A stretch of 64,000 bases of DNA, taken from contig NZ_JAHSPR010000004.1 in the NCBI RefSeq assembly GCF_019132845.1, positions 248,001 through 312,000 of the forward strand. Direction: 5' to 3'. Position numbers and translations under genes: made by a program. The notes under the pieces are model-generated. The model made no database searches. It was not told where the DNA came from and saw only the letters and a program-made list of their open reading frames with translations. Source of the DNA: Advenella alkanexedens (lineage in GTDB: Bacteria > Pseudomonadota > Gammaproteobacteria > Burkholderiales > Burkholderiaceae_B). Shown here piece by piece: positions 1 through 8,039 of the stretch. Every line of letters starts with the position of its first letter. The stretch's first letter is position 1.

Positions 1-270
1 GGCCGCACCCGCTGCAATGCCGTCGGTAGCAACCGCTTGCATGTCTTCAGTTTTGGTAATAACAACGTTATGACCCATGGCAGCCGCAGGCAATTTACCT
101 ACGTGCTTCATGTTAATGGTAAATTCTTCGCATGTTTTACTAATGGAAATTTCTTTCGTGTTGAATTGCATGGCATCGTTCGATTCGATGTCTACAACAC
201 ACTCGGCTGCCAATACAGGGGTTGCAGCAACAGACAGAACAGCAGCAAGCGCCAATTTTTTGAAAGACAT
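1..270 (-). CDS. azu: azurin (blue copper protein), C-terminus cut by window start
   Basis: Periplasmic type-1 copper electron carrier. The visible 90 residues start MSFKKLALAAVLSVAA and carry a signal peptide cleaved after VLA. The mature part starts AECVVDIESNDAMQFN. In mature numbering Cys3 and Cys26 (the azurin disulfide) and Gly45-His46 (copper ligands) are all present. The other ligands (Cys112, His117, Met121) lie beyond the window. Trp48 of Pseudomonas azurin is replaced by Val. The start ATG at 270 follows an AGGAGA ribosome site. An FNR-type box lies about 120 bp upstream, fitting a carrier used in low-oxygen respiration. Known of the family: azurin donates electrons to nitrite reductase or to oxidases. 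Which partner is used here cannot be told from the window. Confidence 0.93.
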   Translation of the reverse strand, partial: MSFKKLALAAVLSVAATPVLAAECVVDIESNDAMQFNTKEISISKTCEEFTINMKHVGKLPAAAMGHNVVITKTEDMQAVATDGIAAGAA

Positions 271-385
271 ATATTTCTCCTGTGAATAAAACTTTTATAC
301 TTTCGTATCATACGATAAGTAATAAGCTAATGTTCAATATTAAACACTATTTTTGATTAATAGTTGAGTAAAATAGTAATAATTT

Positions 386-399
386 TTGATAAAAATCAA
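386..399 (-). promoter_or_regulatory. FNR/ANR-type box upstream of azurin
   Basis: The sequence TTGATaaaaATCAA is a perfect match to the FNR/ANR consensus TTGAT-N4-ATCAA. Its centre is about 122 bp upstream of the azurin ATG. A class II position (centre near -41) would put the transcription start near 351, and an AT-rich stretch that could serve as a -10 lies just before that point. The palindrome is seen directly; activation by an FNR homologue is inference. Confidence 0.7.
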
Positions 400-490
400 G
401 GGAATACCCTAGGATTTTTTAGCATGAGTGTAGATTGGTACTATACTGGCCGGTTGCGAATTATTTATTAACAACTCAAACAAATTGCAT

Positions 491-520
491 TAGTTAGATC
501 AATCTTAGTTAGATCAATCT
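491..520. repeat. 15-bp tandem direct repeat, two copies
   Basis: TAGTTAGATCAATCT occurs twice end to end, followed by a decayed third copy (TAGCTCGATCCATC). It lies between the tRNA-Leu terminator and the FNR box. No function is evident; it may be replication slippage. Confidence 0.8.
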
Positions 521-555
521 TAGCTCGATCCATCAAAAATAGATTCCGCCTAAAA

Positions 556-587
556 CAAAAAACCCTCACTCTTAAGAGTAAGGGTTT
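556..587 (-). terminator. Rho-independent terminator after secG / tRNA-Leu
   Basis: A hairpin forms from AAACCCT..ACTC TTAA GAGT..AGGGTTT. In minus-strand RNA it is followed by TTTTGTTTTA. It lies 30 bp past the tRNA-Leu 3' end and closes the tpiA-secG-tRNA unit, so azurin needs its own promoter. Confidence 0.85.
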
Positions 588-617
588 GCATTTTTGCTGA
601 TTCAGTTTTAAACCGAA

Positions 618-702
618 TGGTGCTCATGGCGAGACTCGAACTCGCACAGCTTTCGCCACTACCCCCTCAAGATAGCGTGTCTACCAATTCCACCACATGA
701 GC
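618..702 (-). tRNA. tRNA-Leu(GAG)
   Basis: An 85-nt class II tRNA with a long variable arm. Acceptor arms GCTCATG/CATGAGC pair, discriminator is A, and CCA is encoded. The anticodon loop TTGAGGG gives anticodon GAG, reading CUC/CUU. The T-loop GTTCGAGTC is canonical. It sits directly downstream of secG, as in many Burkholderiales. Confidence 0.96.
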
Positions 703-754
703 ATAAAACGTGTTCTGGAAAGCATTAAATTATAACGCATTTTCCAGAAAATTG

Positions 755-1240
755 TTATTGTTGCGTACTTTCTGCTGTTTTTTCAGACTCCGGCACCAAT
801 TCTGTTGGTGTTTCTACAACAGTTTCAGCAGGGGCAGCTTCAGAGACGGGAGCAGCAGGAACCGCTTCCGGTGCCGCAGGGACTGCGGGGGCAACCGGAA
901 CTGCAATATCAGCAGCAGGAGCCACTGGCAAGGCAGGATTCTGTGGTTGAAAACCTTCCATTAAACCACTGCTTGTTTGACTTGTCGCTGAATCGGGCGA
1001 TGAATTGCCCAAATAAGCAAGACCTGCGGTGGCCGCAAAAAACAGCACAGCCACCCATTTGGTTAAGCGCGAAAAAAAGTTTGCCGCACCGGTGGCCCCA
1101 AACAAACTGCCTGCGGAACCACTTCCAAAGGAAGAGCCCATATCGGCGCCTTTGCCCTGCTGCAGCAACACGAGCACAATGACGCTTAACGCAGCAATCA
1201 CCTGTACTACGGTTAGCAATGGATATAAATATGAAGGCAT
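755..1240 (-). CDS. secG: SecG, preprotein translocase subunit
   Basis: Small inner-membrane subunit of the SecYEG channel that assists SecA-driven protein export. The 161 residues begin MPSYLYPLLTVVQVIAALSV. Two hydrophobic helices lie at about 4-25 and 60-80. The SecG loop motif LLQQGKGADMGSSFGSGSAG lies between them. The C-terminal half is a low-complexity Ala/Pro/Glu/Val tail, longer than in E. coli SecG (110 aa) and of a kind common in this order. A GGAG ribosome site precedes the start. It begins 21 bp after tpiA and is followed by tRNA-Leu, so it is probably co-transcribed with both. Confidence 0.95.
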   Translation of the reverse strand: MPSYLYPLLTVVQVIAALSVIVLVLLQQGKGADMGSSFGSGSAGSLFGATGAANFFSRLTKWVAVLFFAATAGLAYLGNSSPDSATSQTSSGLMEGFQPQNPALPVAPAADIAVPVAPAVPAAPEAVPAAPVSEAAPAETVVETPTELVPESEKTAESTQQ

Positions 1241-1261
1241 AAAAGTAAAACTCCAAAAATA

Positions 1262-2020
1262 TTAAGCAGTAGCAATATTCAAAAATTCTTCGGCAACCAA
1301 GGCGGCACCACCCACCAATGCACCATCAATGTCGCTCATGGCAAACAGACTGGCCGCATTGGCAGCCTTGACACTGCCACCATACAGAACCTGGACATTT
1401 CCGGCACCCACCGTGTTTAACTGGGCACGGATATAAGCATGCACTTCCTGAGCCTGCTCAGGTGAAGCGGTAAGACCGGTACCAATTGCCCAGACCGGCT
1501 CATAGGCAATAACCATTTTATTGACCGCCTGCTCACCCAGAGCAAGCACCGGAGCCAGCTGCGCCTGAATGACCGCCAGGGTTTTTTCCTGTTCACGATC
1601 CTGCAGGGTTTCACCCACACAAACCACAGGTGTAATATTGTGAGCCAAGGCAGCCTGCGCTTTCAAGGCCACCTGTTCGCTGGTTTCCCCATGCAGGGCA
1701 CGACGCTCGGAATGACCCACCAGTACCCAGGTACAATTGAAGTCATTCAGCATGGTCGCAGACACTTCACCGGTAAATGCACCGGACTCCTGCAGGCTGA
1801 CATCTTGTGCACCCCAGGATACCGGGCTATCGGCCAATGCCTGCGATACCTGCCCCAGATAGGGAAAAGAAGGACAAACAGCAATTGTACAGTTAACAGG
1901 CGCTGTGGCATTTTCCACACCTTCACGAATGCCTTTCAAAAGCACTTCATTGGCAGCCAGGCTGCCATTCATTTTCCAGTTCCCAATAACCAGTCGCTGA
2001 CGCGTTTTTGCTGTTGTCAT
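1262..2020 (-). CDS. tpiA: triosephosphate isomerase
   Basis: Interconverts dihydroxyacetone phosphate and glyceraldehyde 3-phosphate in glycolysis and gluconeogenesis, in the cytoplasm. Its 252 residues are normal for the TIM barrel family. Catalytic residues are all visible: Lys16 in GNWKMNG, His103 in VGHSERR, and Glu174 in AYEPVWAIGTG. The phosphate-binding GGSVKAANA is near residue 215. It lies between the quinone oxidoreductase gene and secG on the same strand, with short gaps that suggest one transcript. Confidence 0.98.
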   Translation of the reverse strand: MTTAKTRQRLVIGNWKMNGSLAANEVLLKGIREGVENATAPVNCTIAVCPSFPYLGQVSQALADSPVSWGAQDVSLQESGAFTGEVSATMLNDFNCTWVLVGHSERRALHGETSEQVALKAQAALAHNITPVVCVGETLQDREQEKTLAVIQAQLAPVLALGEQAVNKMVIAYEPVWAIGTGLTASPEQAQEVHAYIRAQLNTVGAGNVQVLYGGSVKAANAASLFAMSDIDGALVGGAALVAEEFLNIATA

Positions 2021-2101
2021 AGTTAAGTCCGGCTTGTGTAAATATATACGGGTTAAATTTAATTAACCCAGTATTCTAACCCGTATATGGCCGATTTGTC
2101 T

Positions 2102-3085
2102 TTAATTTTCAAAAGTCAAAATAATTTTACCAATCTGCTCCCCCGCATCCATCATCGTGTGCGCCTCTACGACTTTTTCGAAGGGAAAGGTGGCATGAAT
2201 AACGGGCTTGATTTTGCCTGCTTCAAGCAATGGCCATACATGTTTTTGCAAAGACCGGGCAATTTCTGTTTTAAACGCAGGCGAACGTGGTCGCAGGGTT
2301 GAACCGGTAATGGTAAGGCGACGACGCATTAACTGATTGGTATCAATCGTTGCCTTGCTGCCCCCCAATTGGGCAATAATCACAATGCGGCCGTCATCGG
2401 CCAGACTATTGATATTGCGATTGACATATTCACCAGACACCATATCCAGAATGACGTTAACACCCTTGCCGTTGGTAAGGGCTTTGATTTCCTCAACAAA
2501 ATCCTGGGTTTTATAGTTAATACCCTTGTTGGCACCCAATGCCTCAACCGCCTTGACACGTTCATCGCTACCCACGGTCGCATAAACGGTATTGCCAAAA
2601 GCTCGCGCCAATTGAATCGCGGTTGTACCGATACCGCTGGCACCACCATGCACCAGCAAGGCTTCATCTTTAGCCAGGGCACCGCGATCAAACACGTTGG
2701 TCCAGACCGTAAAGTACGTTTCGGGCAAACCGGCCGCTTCTATATCGCTTAAACCCTTGGGAATAGGCAGACAGTTGCCAGCAGGGGCCGCACAGTATTC
2801 GGCATAACCACCACCAGGCGTAAGGGCACACACCCTGTCACCAATTTTAAGATCAGTTCCGGAAACATCGCCTTCCACAATAACACCCGCCACTTCCAGG
2901 CCGGGCAAATCAGAAGCATCCGCCGGTGGAGGATAAGAACCTTTGCGCTGGAACACATCCGGGCGATTAATGCCTGCGGCACTTACTTTAATCAAAACCT
3001 CACCGGCTTTTAGCACCGGTTTCTCACGTTCCACCACAGTCAGTACTTCGGGCCCACCCGGCTGTGAGATTTCAATTGCTTTCAT
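2102..3085 (-). CDS. NAD(P)H:quinone oxidoreductase, zinc-free MDR family
   Basis: Medium-chain dehydrogenase/reductase of the PIG3/quinone reductase type, expected to reduce quinones with NADPH in the cytoplasm. The 327 residues begin MKAIEISQPGGPEVL. The GroES-like domain holds GLEVAGVI around residue 65. The nucleotide-binding motif LVHGGASGIGTTAIQLA lies near residue 145. No catalytic or structural zinc cysteines are seen, which fits the quinone reductase subgroup. The start has an AAGGAAGAAGAC ribosome site. The order qor-tpiA-secG is typical of Burkholderiales. The physiological substrate is not identifiable. Confidence 0.88.
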   Translation of the reverse strand: MKAIEISQPGGPEVLTVVEREKPVLKAGEVLIKVSAAGINRPDVFQRKGSYPPPADASDLPGLEVAGVIVEGDVSGTDLKIGDRVCALTPGGGYAEYCAAPAGNCLPIPKGLSDIEAAGLPETYFTVWTNVFDRGALAKDEALLVHGGASGIGTTAIQLARAFGNTVYATVGSDERVKAVEALGANKGINYKTQDFVEEIKALTNGKGVNVILDMVSGEYVNRNINSLADDGRIVIIAQLGGSKATIDTNQLMRRRLTITGSTLRPRSPAFKTEIARSLQKHVWPLLEAGKIKPVIHATFPFEKVVEAHTMMDAGEQIGKIILTFEN

Positions 3086-3230
3086 TGTCTTCTTCCTTTT
3101 TATATAAGATCAGGGTAATCAAGCGCTCTATTCTAGCAGGCTCAGGCAGACACAAGGTGTTTGGACAAGACTTTAGGCACACACCAAATCCCCAAAAAAT
3201 GCACAGACCATAAAAAACACGATGAACATT

Positions 3231-3255
3231 AAAAAGGGAGCTGTGATCAGCCCCC
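3231..3255 (-). terminator. Rho-independent terminator of aspA
   Basis: In minus-strand RNA the hairpin GGGGGCTG-atca-CAGCTCCC (one G-U pair) is followed by TTTTTAATG. It begins about 30 bp after the aspA stop codon and separates aspA from the qor-tpiA-secG unit. Confidence 0.85.
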
Positions 3256-3287
3256 TCCTTGATGATGCCTTATGAATTGACCAGCAT

Positions 3288-4712
3288 TTAGACTGAAACG
3301 CTTTCCAGTCGTGGCGCAATCATATTTTCAGGACGCAAAATATCGGCCAGTACCTTTTCATCAAGCAGGTTTTCCTCTTTCACCAACTCAAGCACACCAC
3401 GTCCTGTTTCCAGCGCTTTTTTAGCAATGCGCGTTGAGTTTGCATAGCCAATAAACGGATTCAGGGCAGTTACCAGGCCAATTGAATTTTCGGCCAAAGC
3501 ACTGCAATGTGCCTCATTGGCAGTAATACCATCAATACACAATTCCCGCAGCATATCCATCGCGCGCGACAACAGGCCAATGGAGTCAAACATCTTGTAA
3601 GCAATCAGGGGCTCCATCACGTTCAACTGAAGTTGTCCGGCTTCGGAGGCCATGGTGACGGCAACATCATTACCGATAATTTCGAAAGCAATCTGATTGA
3701 CCGCTTCTGGAATGACCGGATTCACCTTGCCGGGCATGATGGAACTGCCTGGTTGACGGGCGGGCAGATTGATTTCATTAATACCAGTGCGAGGACCACT
3801 GGAAAGCAAACGCAAGTCATTACAGATTTTGGACAGTTTGACTGCAGTGCGCTTAAGCATGCCAGACAGCAGCACAAAGTCACCCATATCGTAAGTGGCT
3901 GCCACCAGATCAAAAGACGACTTCATGGGCTGACCGCTGATTTCAGCCAATTGCTTAACCACCAACTGCTGGTAACGGGGATCGGTATTAATGCCTGTAC
4001 CAATGGCGGTACCACCCAAATTAACCGCTGTTAACAAATTGGCCGCCACTGAGCGCAACAAGGGCAGATCATCCGCCAAAGTGGAAGCGAAAGCCTTGAA
4101 TTCCTGTCCCAGTGTCATGGGAACCGCATCCTGAAGCTGGGTCCTGCCCATTTTAAGGATATGCTCGAATTCATTGGCCTTGGCAACAAATGAGGCTGCG
4201 AGCTTATCGAGACTGACCAACAAAGACTCATGACTGAACAACAAACCGAGACGAATGGCGGTTGGGTAAGTGTCATTGGTGGATTGAGACATGTTCACGT
4301 CATTATTGGGATCCAGATACTGGTACTCACCCTTGGCATGATTCATTGACTCAAGACCGATATTGGCAATCACTTCATTGGCATTCATATTGGTGGAAGT
4401 ACCTGCTCCACCCTGGATCATATCCACCACAAACTGGTCATGAAACTCGCCCGCGACAATTCGTTGACAGGCTTTTTTGATAGCCTCGCATTTTTCCCCG
4501 GAAAGATAACCCAGTTCGCAATTGGCTTGCGCGGTTGCCTGTTTAACCATGGCAAAGGCATTGATGAAATCAGGGTAGTGAGACAATGGAATACCGGAAA
4601 GCTTGAAGTTTTCAATTGCTCTTAATGTTTGGACACCATAATAAACATCATCAGGAACCTCTTTCGTTCCCAATAAATCTTTCTCTATACGGTACGACTT
4701 ATTAGTTGACAT
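3288..4712 (-). CDS. aspA: aspartate ammonia-lyase (aspartase)
   Basis: Deaminates L-aspartate to fumarate and ammonia, feeding C4-dicarboxylate metabolism; a cytoplasmic homotetramer. The 474 residues match aspartase throughout. It begins MSTNKSYRIEKDLLGTKEVP, and continues with YYGVQTLRAIENF, GGAGTSTNMNANEVIANIGLE, QSTNDTYPTAIR and KMGRTQLQDAVPMTLGQEF. The superfamily signature GSSIMPGKVNPV (the SS loop) lies near residue 325. The LLGTKEVP start and the NIGLE segment favour aspartase over class II fumarase. The start has only a weak ribosome site. It is monocistronic, with its own terminator. Confidence 0.95.
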   Translation of the reverse strand: MSTNKSYRIEKDLLGTKEVPDDVYYGVQTLRAIENFKLSGIPLSHYPDFINAFAMVKQATAQANCELGYLSGEKCEAIKKACQRIVAGEFHDQFVVDMIQGGAGTSTNMNANEVIANIGLESMNHAKGEYQYLDPNNDVNMSQSTNDTYPTAIRLGLLFSHESLLVSLDKLAASFVAKANEFEHILKMGRTQLQDAVPMTLGQEFKAFASTLADDLPLLRSVAANLLTAVNLGGTAIGTGINTDPRYQQLVVKQLAEISGQPMKSSFDLVAATYDMGDFVLLSGMLKRTAVKLSKICNDLRLLSSGPRTGINEINLPARQPGSSIMPGKVNPVIPEAVNQIAFEIIGNDVAVTMASEAGQLQLNVMEPLIAYKMFDSIGLLSRAMDMLRELCIDGITANEAHCSALAENSIGLVTALNPFIGYANSTRIAKKALETGRGVLELVKEENLLDEKVLADILRPENMIAPRLESVSV

Positions 4713-4892
4713 ATTAAATAGAAATACACAAAAAACGACTTACGTCGCGTTAATAAAAAAAAAGAAGATGGTCCATACTAACAAATTTGATACTGCACGG
4801 ACACCCAAACACAAAAAATGCTCCCCCTCCTGACGGGCAATCTTTGTATTGACCTGCTTACATCTACATTGCATCTCTGCTTGCAAAAAGCA

Positions 4893-4929
4893 ATAAAAAA
4901 CCCCGGACCATTGCTGAATCCGGGGTTTT
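4893..4929 (-). terminator. Rho-independent terminator of the tRNA-Leu/tRNA-Ser unit
   Basis: AAAACCCCGGA pairs with TCCGGGGTTTT around an 11-nt loop. In minus-strand RNA it continues into a T-run (GGGGTTTTTTATTG). It lies about 7 bp past the tRNA-Ser CCA end. Confidence 0.9.
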
Positions 4930-4935
4930 GCATAC

Positions 4936-5025
4936 TGGCGGAAGCTGTGAGATTCGAACTCACGGAGGGCGCAAACCCTCGCCGGTTTTCAAGACCGGTG
5001 CATTCAACCGCTCTGCCAAGCTTCC
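4936..5025 (-). tRNA. tRNA-Ser(UGA)
   Basis: A 90-nt class II tRNA. Acceptor GGAAGCT pairs with AGCTTCC; discriminator G and CCA are encoded. The anticodon loop CTTGAAA gives TGA. A long variable arm (CGAGGGTTTGCGCCCTC) and T-loop GTTCGAATC are present. It is transcribed after tRNA-Leu(UAA). Confidence 0.97.
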
Positions 5026-5036
5026 TTTTTTCTCTC

Positions 5037-5124
5037 TGGTGCACTCGGCCGGAATCGAACCGGCACGGGCGCAATGCCCGAGAGATTTTAAGTCTCTTGT
5101 GTCTACCTATTTCACCACGAGTGC
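5037..5124 (-). tRNA. tRNA-Leu(UAA)
   Basis: An 88-nt class II tRNA. Acceptor GCACTCG pairs with CGAGTGC (one G-U); discriminator A and CCA are encoded. The anticodon loop CTTAAAA gives TAA. The variable arm is CGGGCATTGCGCCCG. Only 11 bp separate it from tRNA-Ser(UGA), so they form one transcript. Confidence 0.97.
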
Positions 5125-5442
5125 GACACACTTAAGAAAGAAGAAATATAGCATAGTAATTTAAATTATGTCCAGAAACACCTATTAAAAATTCATTTTT
5201 CCACAAAAATCATGTCTTTTTTACAACAATATTAAAAATCACTATAAAACCTGGTAACAACCCTTGGCATACAAACAATAAAGCTTTCCTTATTTCAATT
5301 GATTCCAAACAAACCTTTTTTTAATCATTACTTTCATTTAAGTGATTTTAAGAAACAAATTCGAAATAAGCATTCACCGATAATGTGCATAGAATGCTGT
5401 ACGGTAGAATTTCAGCTCACTAATGCTTGTTTGAGGCTCAAC
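5125..5442. other. AT-rich intergenic region
   Basis: 318 bp between the tRNA pair (minus) and the lipoprotein gene (plus). It must hold divergent promoters for both. No convincing ORF, RNA or repeat is seen. An open frame runs upstream of the lipoprotein start from 5299, but it lacks a ribosome site and precedes a lipoprotein signal, so it is not taken as coding. Confidence 0.5.
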
Positions 5443-6060
5443 ATGAAAAAGATTCTTGCTGTATTGGCCCTGACCACCAGCCTTGCCGGCTGCGTTATTG
5501 ATGATGGTTATGGCTATTATGATGATTATTACTATGGTCCCGGGTACGGCAGCGGGTATGGTTATACCAACTCGTATACCACCATCAACAACTATCGCTA
5601 TTACGACACCGATCGTCGTATCTGGGTAACGCGCAGCCCCGCTGATCAGAAAAAATATTGGGATAACAACAAAAAACCCGTCAATCAGAATCATTGGAAC
5701 CGCAAACCCGATAACGACCGTCACAACGCAAAACCCAAGGCTCCGCCACCACCTGTCTGGACCCAAAAAAACATCCAGGACAAGCGTCGTGCCGAGCAAA
5801 ACCGAAACCCCACTCAACGTTCCATATTCAAGAAGACTGAACAGCCACGCCCCAACTTACCTACCCCCAAAGAAAGGAATATTGACAAGCGCCGCATTGA
5901 GCAGCAACAAAACTCGCCTCAACGCCCCGCTTTCAACAAGCCTGAACAGGCTCGTCCAAGAATTGAACGAACCCGTCCAAATCAATCCTCATCAAGAGAA
6001 AGAAGCATCGACAATCGCCCAGATATACACAACCGAAACAACCCCAGTCGCCAACCATAA
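5443..6060 (+). CDS. lipoprotein with Tyr/Gly-rich head and basic repeat tail, unknown function
   Basis: A 205-residue exported protein that I do not recognise. It begins MKKILAVLALTTSLAGC. The lipobox LAGC predicts lipidation at Cys17, followed by Val-Ile-Asp-Asp, which fits outer-membrane sorting. Residues about 21-50 are a Tyr/Gly/Asp-rich stretch. The rest is basic, Pro/Asn/Gln-rich and probably disordered. The C-terminal half holds two imperfect repeats of about 35 residues (NIQDKRRAEQNRNPTQRS.. and NIDKRRIEQQQNSPQRPA..), plus a third decayed start (SIDNRPDIHNRNNPSRQ). The ATG at 5443 is chosen for its GAGG ribosome site and the signal peptide. A His-rich protein gene follows after 30 bp. 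Confidence 0.75.
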   Translation: MKKILAVLALTTSLAGCVIDDGYGYYDDYYYGPGYGSGYGYTNSYTTINNYRYYDTDRRIWVTRSPADQKKYWDNNKKPVNQNHWNRKPDNDRHNAKPKAPPPPVWTQKNIQDKRRAEQNRNPTQRSIFKKTEQPRPNLPTPKERNIDKRRIEQQQNSPQRPAFNKPEQARPRIERTRPNQSSSRERSIDNRPDIHNRNNPSRQP

Positions 6061-6090
6061 AATCCAGTTACCACACTGACAGGAGTAACC

Positions 6091-6366
6091 ATGAAAAAAC
6101 TATTACTACCCCTTTTGACCGCTGCCACCTTAAGCATGGGAACGGCCGCCAATGCGCAAGTTAATGTTGATATTGGAATAGGATTACCGGGTGTTGTGGT
6201 AGAGCGGCCACATCGTCATTACGCACCACCACCGGTCATTTATGTGGAACGTCACCGCCATATCCGGCCAAAGCCCGTTTATTTTTACGATAAACACCCA
6301 AGACACAGCCATAAATACTACAAAAAACACATTAAAAAACACGGACATCCGCACCACAGGCATTAA
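6091..6366 (+). CDS. small His-rich exported protein, unknown function
   Basis: A 91-residue protein with a clear signal peptide (MKKLLLPLLTAATLSMGTAANA, cut before QVNVDIGIG). The mature part is only about 69 residues and is about one quarter His, with many Tyr, Lys and Pro, ending KKHIKKHGHPHHRH. A CAGGAGT ribosome site precedes the ATG. It is probably co-transcribed with the lipoprotein upstream. The histidine content suggests periplasmic metal binding or interaction with an acidic partner, but that is inference only. No family is recognised with confidence. Confidence 0.72.
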   Translation: MKKLLLPLLTAATLSMGTAANAQVNVDIGIGLPGVVVERPHRHYAPPPVIYVERHRHIRPKPVYFYDKHPRHSHKYYKKHIKKHGHPHHRH

Positions 6367-6446
6367 TCGTCACAAGATCTAATGCAAGGAAAGCCCCCTA
6401 AAAATCGTTTTTGTTGTTTTTTTGTTGTTTTTTTGGATTTTTGACA

Positions 6447-6485
6447 ACATCTTTATTTCACCACTTGCAAATAAAGATGTTTTTA
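6447..6485 (+). terminator. Rho-independent terminator after the His-rich gene
   Basis: A perfect 12-bp stem (ACATCTTTATTT / AAATAAAGATGT) with a 10-nt loop, followed by TTTTATG. It ends the lipoprotein/His-rich unit. The preceding 6401-6440 is a T-rich low-complexity tract (TTGTTG interrupted by T-runs). Confidence 0.8.
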
Positions 6486-6530
6486 TGCAATAATTATTTC
6501 TTCACTGATTAACACGGTGAAGAAACAAGT

Positions 6531-6607
<77 letters not shown>

Positions 6608-6634
6608 TCCATTCCCAAGAATATAAAACAAGTT

Positions 6635-6671
6635 AGCCGCTTAACAGTTATTAAACTGAAGCGGCTTTTTT
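6635..6671 (+). terminator. Rho-independent terminator of tRNA-Pro
   Basis: AGCCGCTT/AAGCGGCT stem with an inner CAGTT-atta-AACTG stem, followed by TTTTTTG. It begins 28 bp after the tRNA. Confidence 0.9.
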
Positions 6672-6921
6672 GCGTCCAGTCCTTCAGTCCATTTACTCTG
6701 TTGCCTGACACCCACACGCATTCTGATATATATCAAATTGTTTTTAGAATAAAAATCCCCAATCCTTTTTCTTCCCTTAAACATATATACATTTATTTAC
6801 CAAAGAAATAAACTTAAATACGTTAAGCGATTGCGCAATCTGCATGTGCTTTTGCCTGTATAAAAATAAAAATCCAAAAACACACGATTTATTTTTATTT
6901 TCTACTTCAAGGATAGTAACA

Positions 6922-7905
6922 ATGTTGCATTTAAAGAAAACCGTGCTGGCCGCTGGGCTTGCAATTGGTTTTCTGGGTTTTAATACCCAGGCAGAAGAAA
7001 GCAAATACCCTGAACGACCCGTCAATATGGTCATCCCTTTTACAGCGGGCGGCCCTACCGATAATGTCGCGCGCTCTTTGGCTGAAGCCATGCGTACCCA
7101 GCTTGGGGAAACGGTTGTTGTTGAAAACAAGGCTGGCGCAGGTGGCACCATCGGCACAACTCATGTCGCCCACCAAAAGCCAAACGGTTACAATATTTTG
7201 CTCATGCATATCGGGTTTTCAACCGCCCCATCCCTATATAAAAACCTGGGTTACGATCCCGTCAAAAGCTTTGAGCCCATTGGCATGATTGTCGATGTCC
7301 CCATGACCATTATTGCCCGCGAAGATTTTCCGGCCAATAACATGAAAGAACTGGTTGAATATGTCAAGGCACACAAAGACGAAGTTACCCTGGCCAATGC
7401 CGGTGTTGGTGCTGCCAGCCATCTATGTGGCACCATGTTGATGTCTGCCCTTGATGTAGACCTGCTAACCATTCCCTATAAAGGCGCTGCCCCAGCCATG
7501 AACGATCTGCTGGGCAAACAGGTAGACTTGCTGTGTGACCAAACCACCAACACATCACAACAAATCCTGGGCAAAAAAGTTAAAGCTTATGCCATTACCA
7601 GTGCAGAACGCTCTCCTACCCTGCCCGATCTGCCAACCATGCAGGAAGAAGGCTTCAAGGATTTTCAGGTAGGTATCTGGCACGCATTGTGGGCACCGGC
7701 CGGTACTCCCAAGCCTGTCCTGGAAAAGCTTGAATCAGCACTGGCTGGTGCTTTAAAAGATCCAAAATTCAAGGAGCGCATGGACCAGCTGGGTGCCACC
7801 GTACTTGAAAACGATGCCCATCCAGCCGCTTTACAAGCCAAGGTTGAGCAACAAATCCCGGTATGGGCGGAGCTGTTTAAAAAAGCAGGCGTTGAACCAC
7901 AATAA
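6922..7905 (+). CDS. Bug-family (TctC-like) periplasmic solute receptor
   Basis: A 327-residue extracytoplasmic receptor of the tripartite tricarboxylate transporter (TctC/Bug) family. A signal peptide MLHLKKTVLAAGLAIGFLGFN precedes TQAEE. Family landmarks follow: YPERPVNMVIPFTAGGPTDN, VVVENKAGAGGTIGTTHVA, GYNILLMHIG, IPYKGAAPAMNDLLGKQVDL and WHALWAPAGTPKPVLEKL. The ATG at 6922 has an AAGGA ribosome site and is preferred over an upstream in-frame ATG at 6844. No TctA/TctB membrane genes are adjacent, as is usual for the expanded Bug family of Bordetella-like bacteria. The ligand (probably a carboxylate) cannot be named. Confidence 0.93.
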   Translation: MLHLKKTVLAAGLAIGFLGFNTQAEESKYPERPVNMVIPFTAGGPTDNVARSLAEAMRTQLGETVVVENKAGAGGTIGTTHVAHQKPNGYNILLMHIGFSTAPSLYKNLGYDPVKSFEPIGMIVDVPMTIIAREDFPANNMKELVEYVKAHKDEVTLANAGVGAASHLCGTMLMSALDVDLLTIPYKGAAPAMNDLLGKQVDLLCDQTTNTSQQILGKKVKAYAITSAERSPTLPDLPTMQEEGFKDFQVGIWHALWAPAGTPKPVLEKLESALAGALKDPKFKERMDQLGATVLENDAHPAALQAKVEQQIPVWAELFKKAGVEPQ

Positions 7906-7968
7906 GCCTGTTAACCGTATTTTTTCAGCCGCTTTTATCACAGGCATGAAAACCAAATAAACATTATG

Positions 7969-8015
7969 CAGTCACGTAACCGGAGAAAACCAATACGTGA
8001 CTGTATTTTGTTTTC
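7969..8015 (+). terminator. Rho-independent terminator after the Bug gene
   Basis: A perfect 10-bp stem CAGTCACGTA/TACGTGACTG with a 15-nt loop, followed by TATTTTGTTTTC. It lies between convergent genes and may also serve the minus strand. Confidence 0.85.
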
Positions 8016-8039
8016 GGGCTATTCCCGCATACCGCCTGT

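Noticed and set aside
3288-4712. Class II fumarase (fumC) as the identity of the aspA gene
   Set aside because: The start LLGTKEVP, the NMNANEVIANIGLE segment and the overall match are those of aspartase.
4818-5135. Open frames across the tRNA-Ser/tRNA-Leu region
   Set aside because: They are read through two clear tRNA genes and a terminator and have no protein-like features.
5299-5442. Longer N-terminus for the lipoprotein gene
   Set aside because: The extension lacks a ribosome site and would bury the lipoprotein signal peptide.
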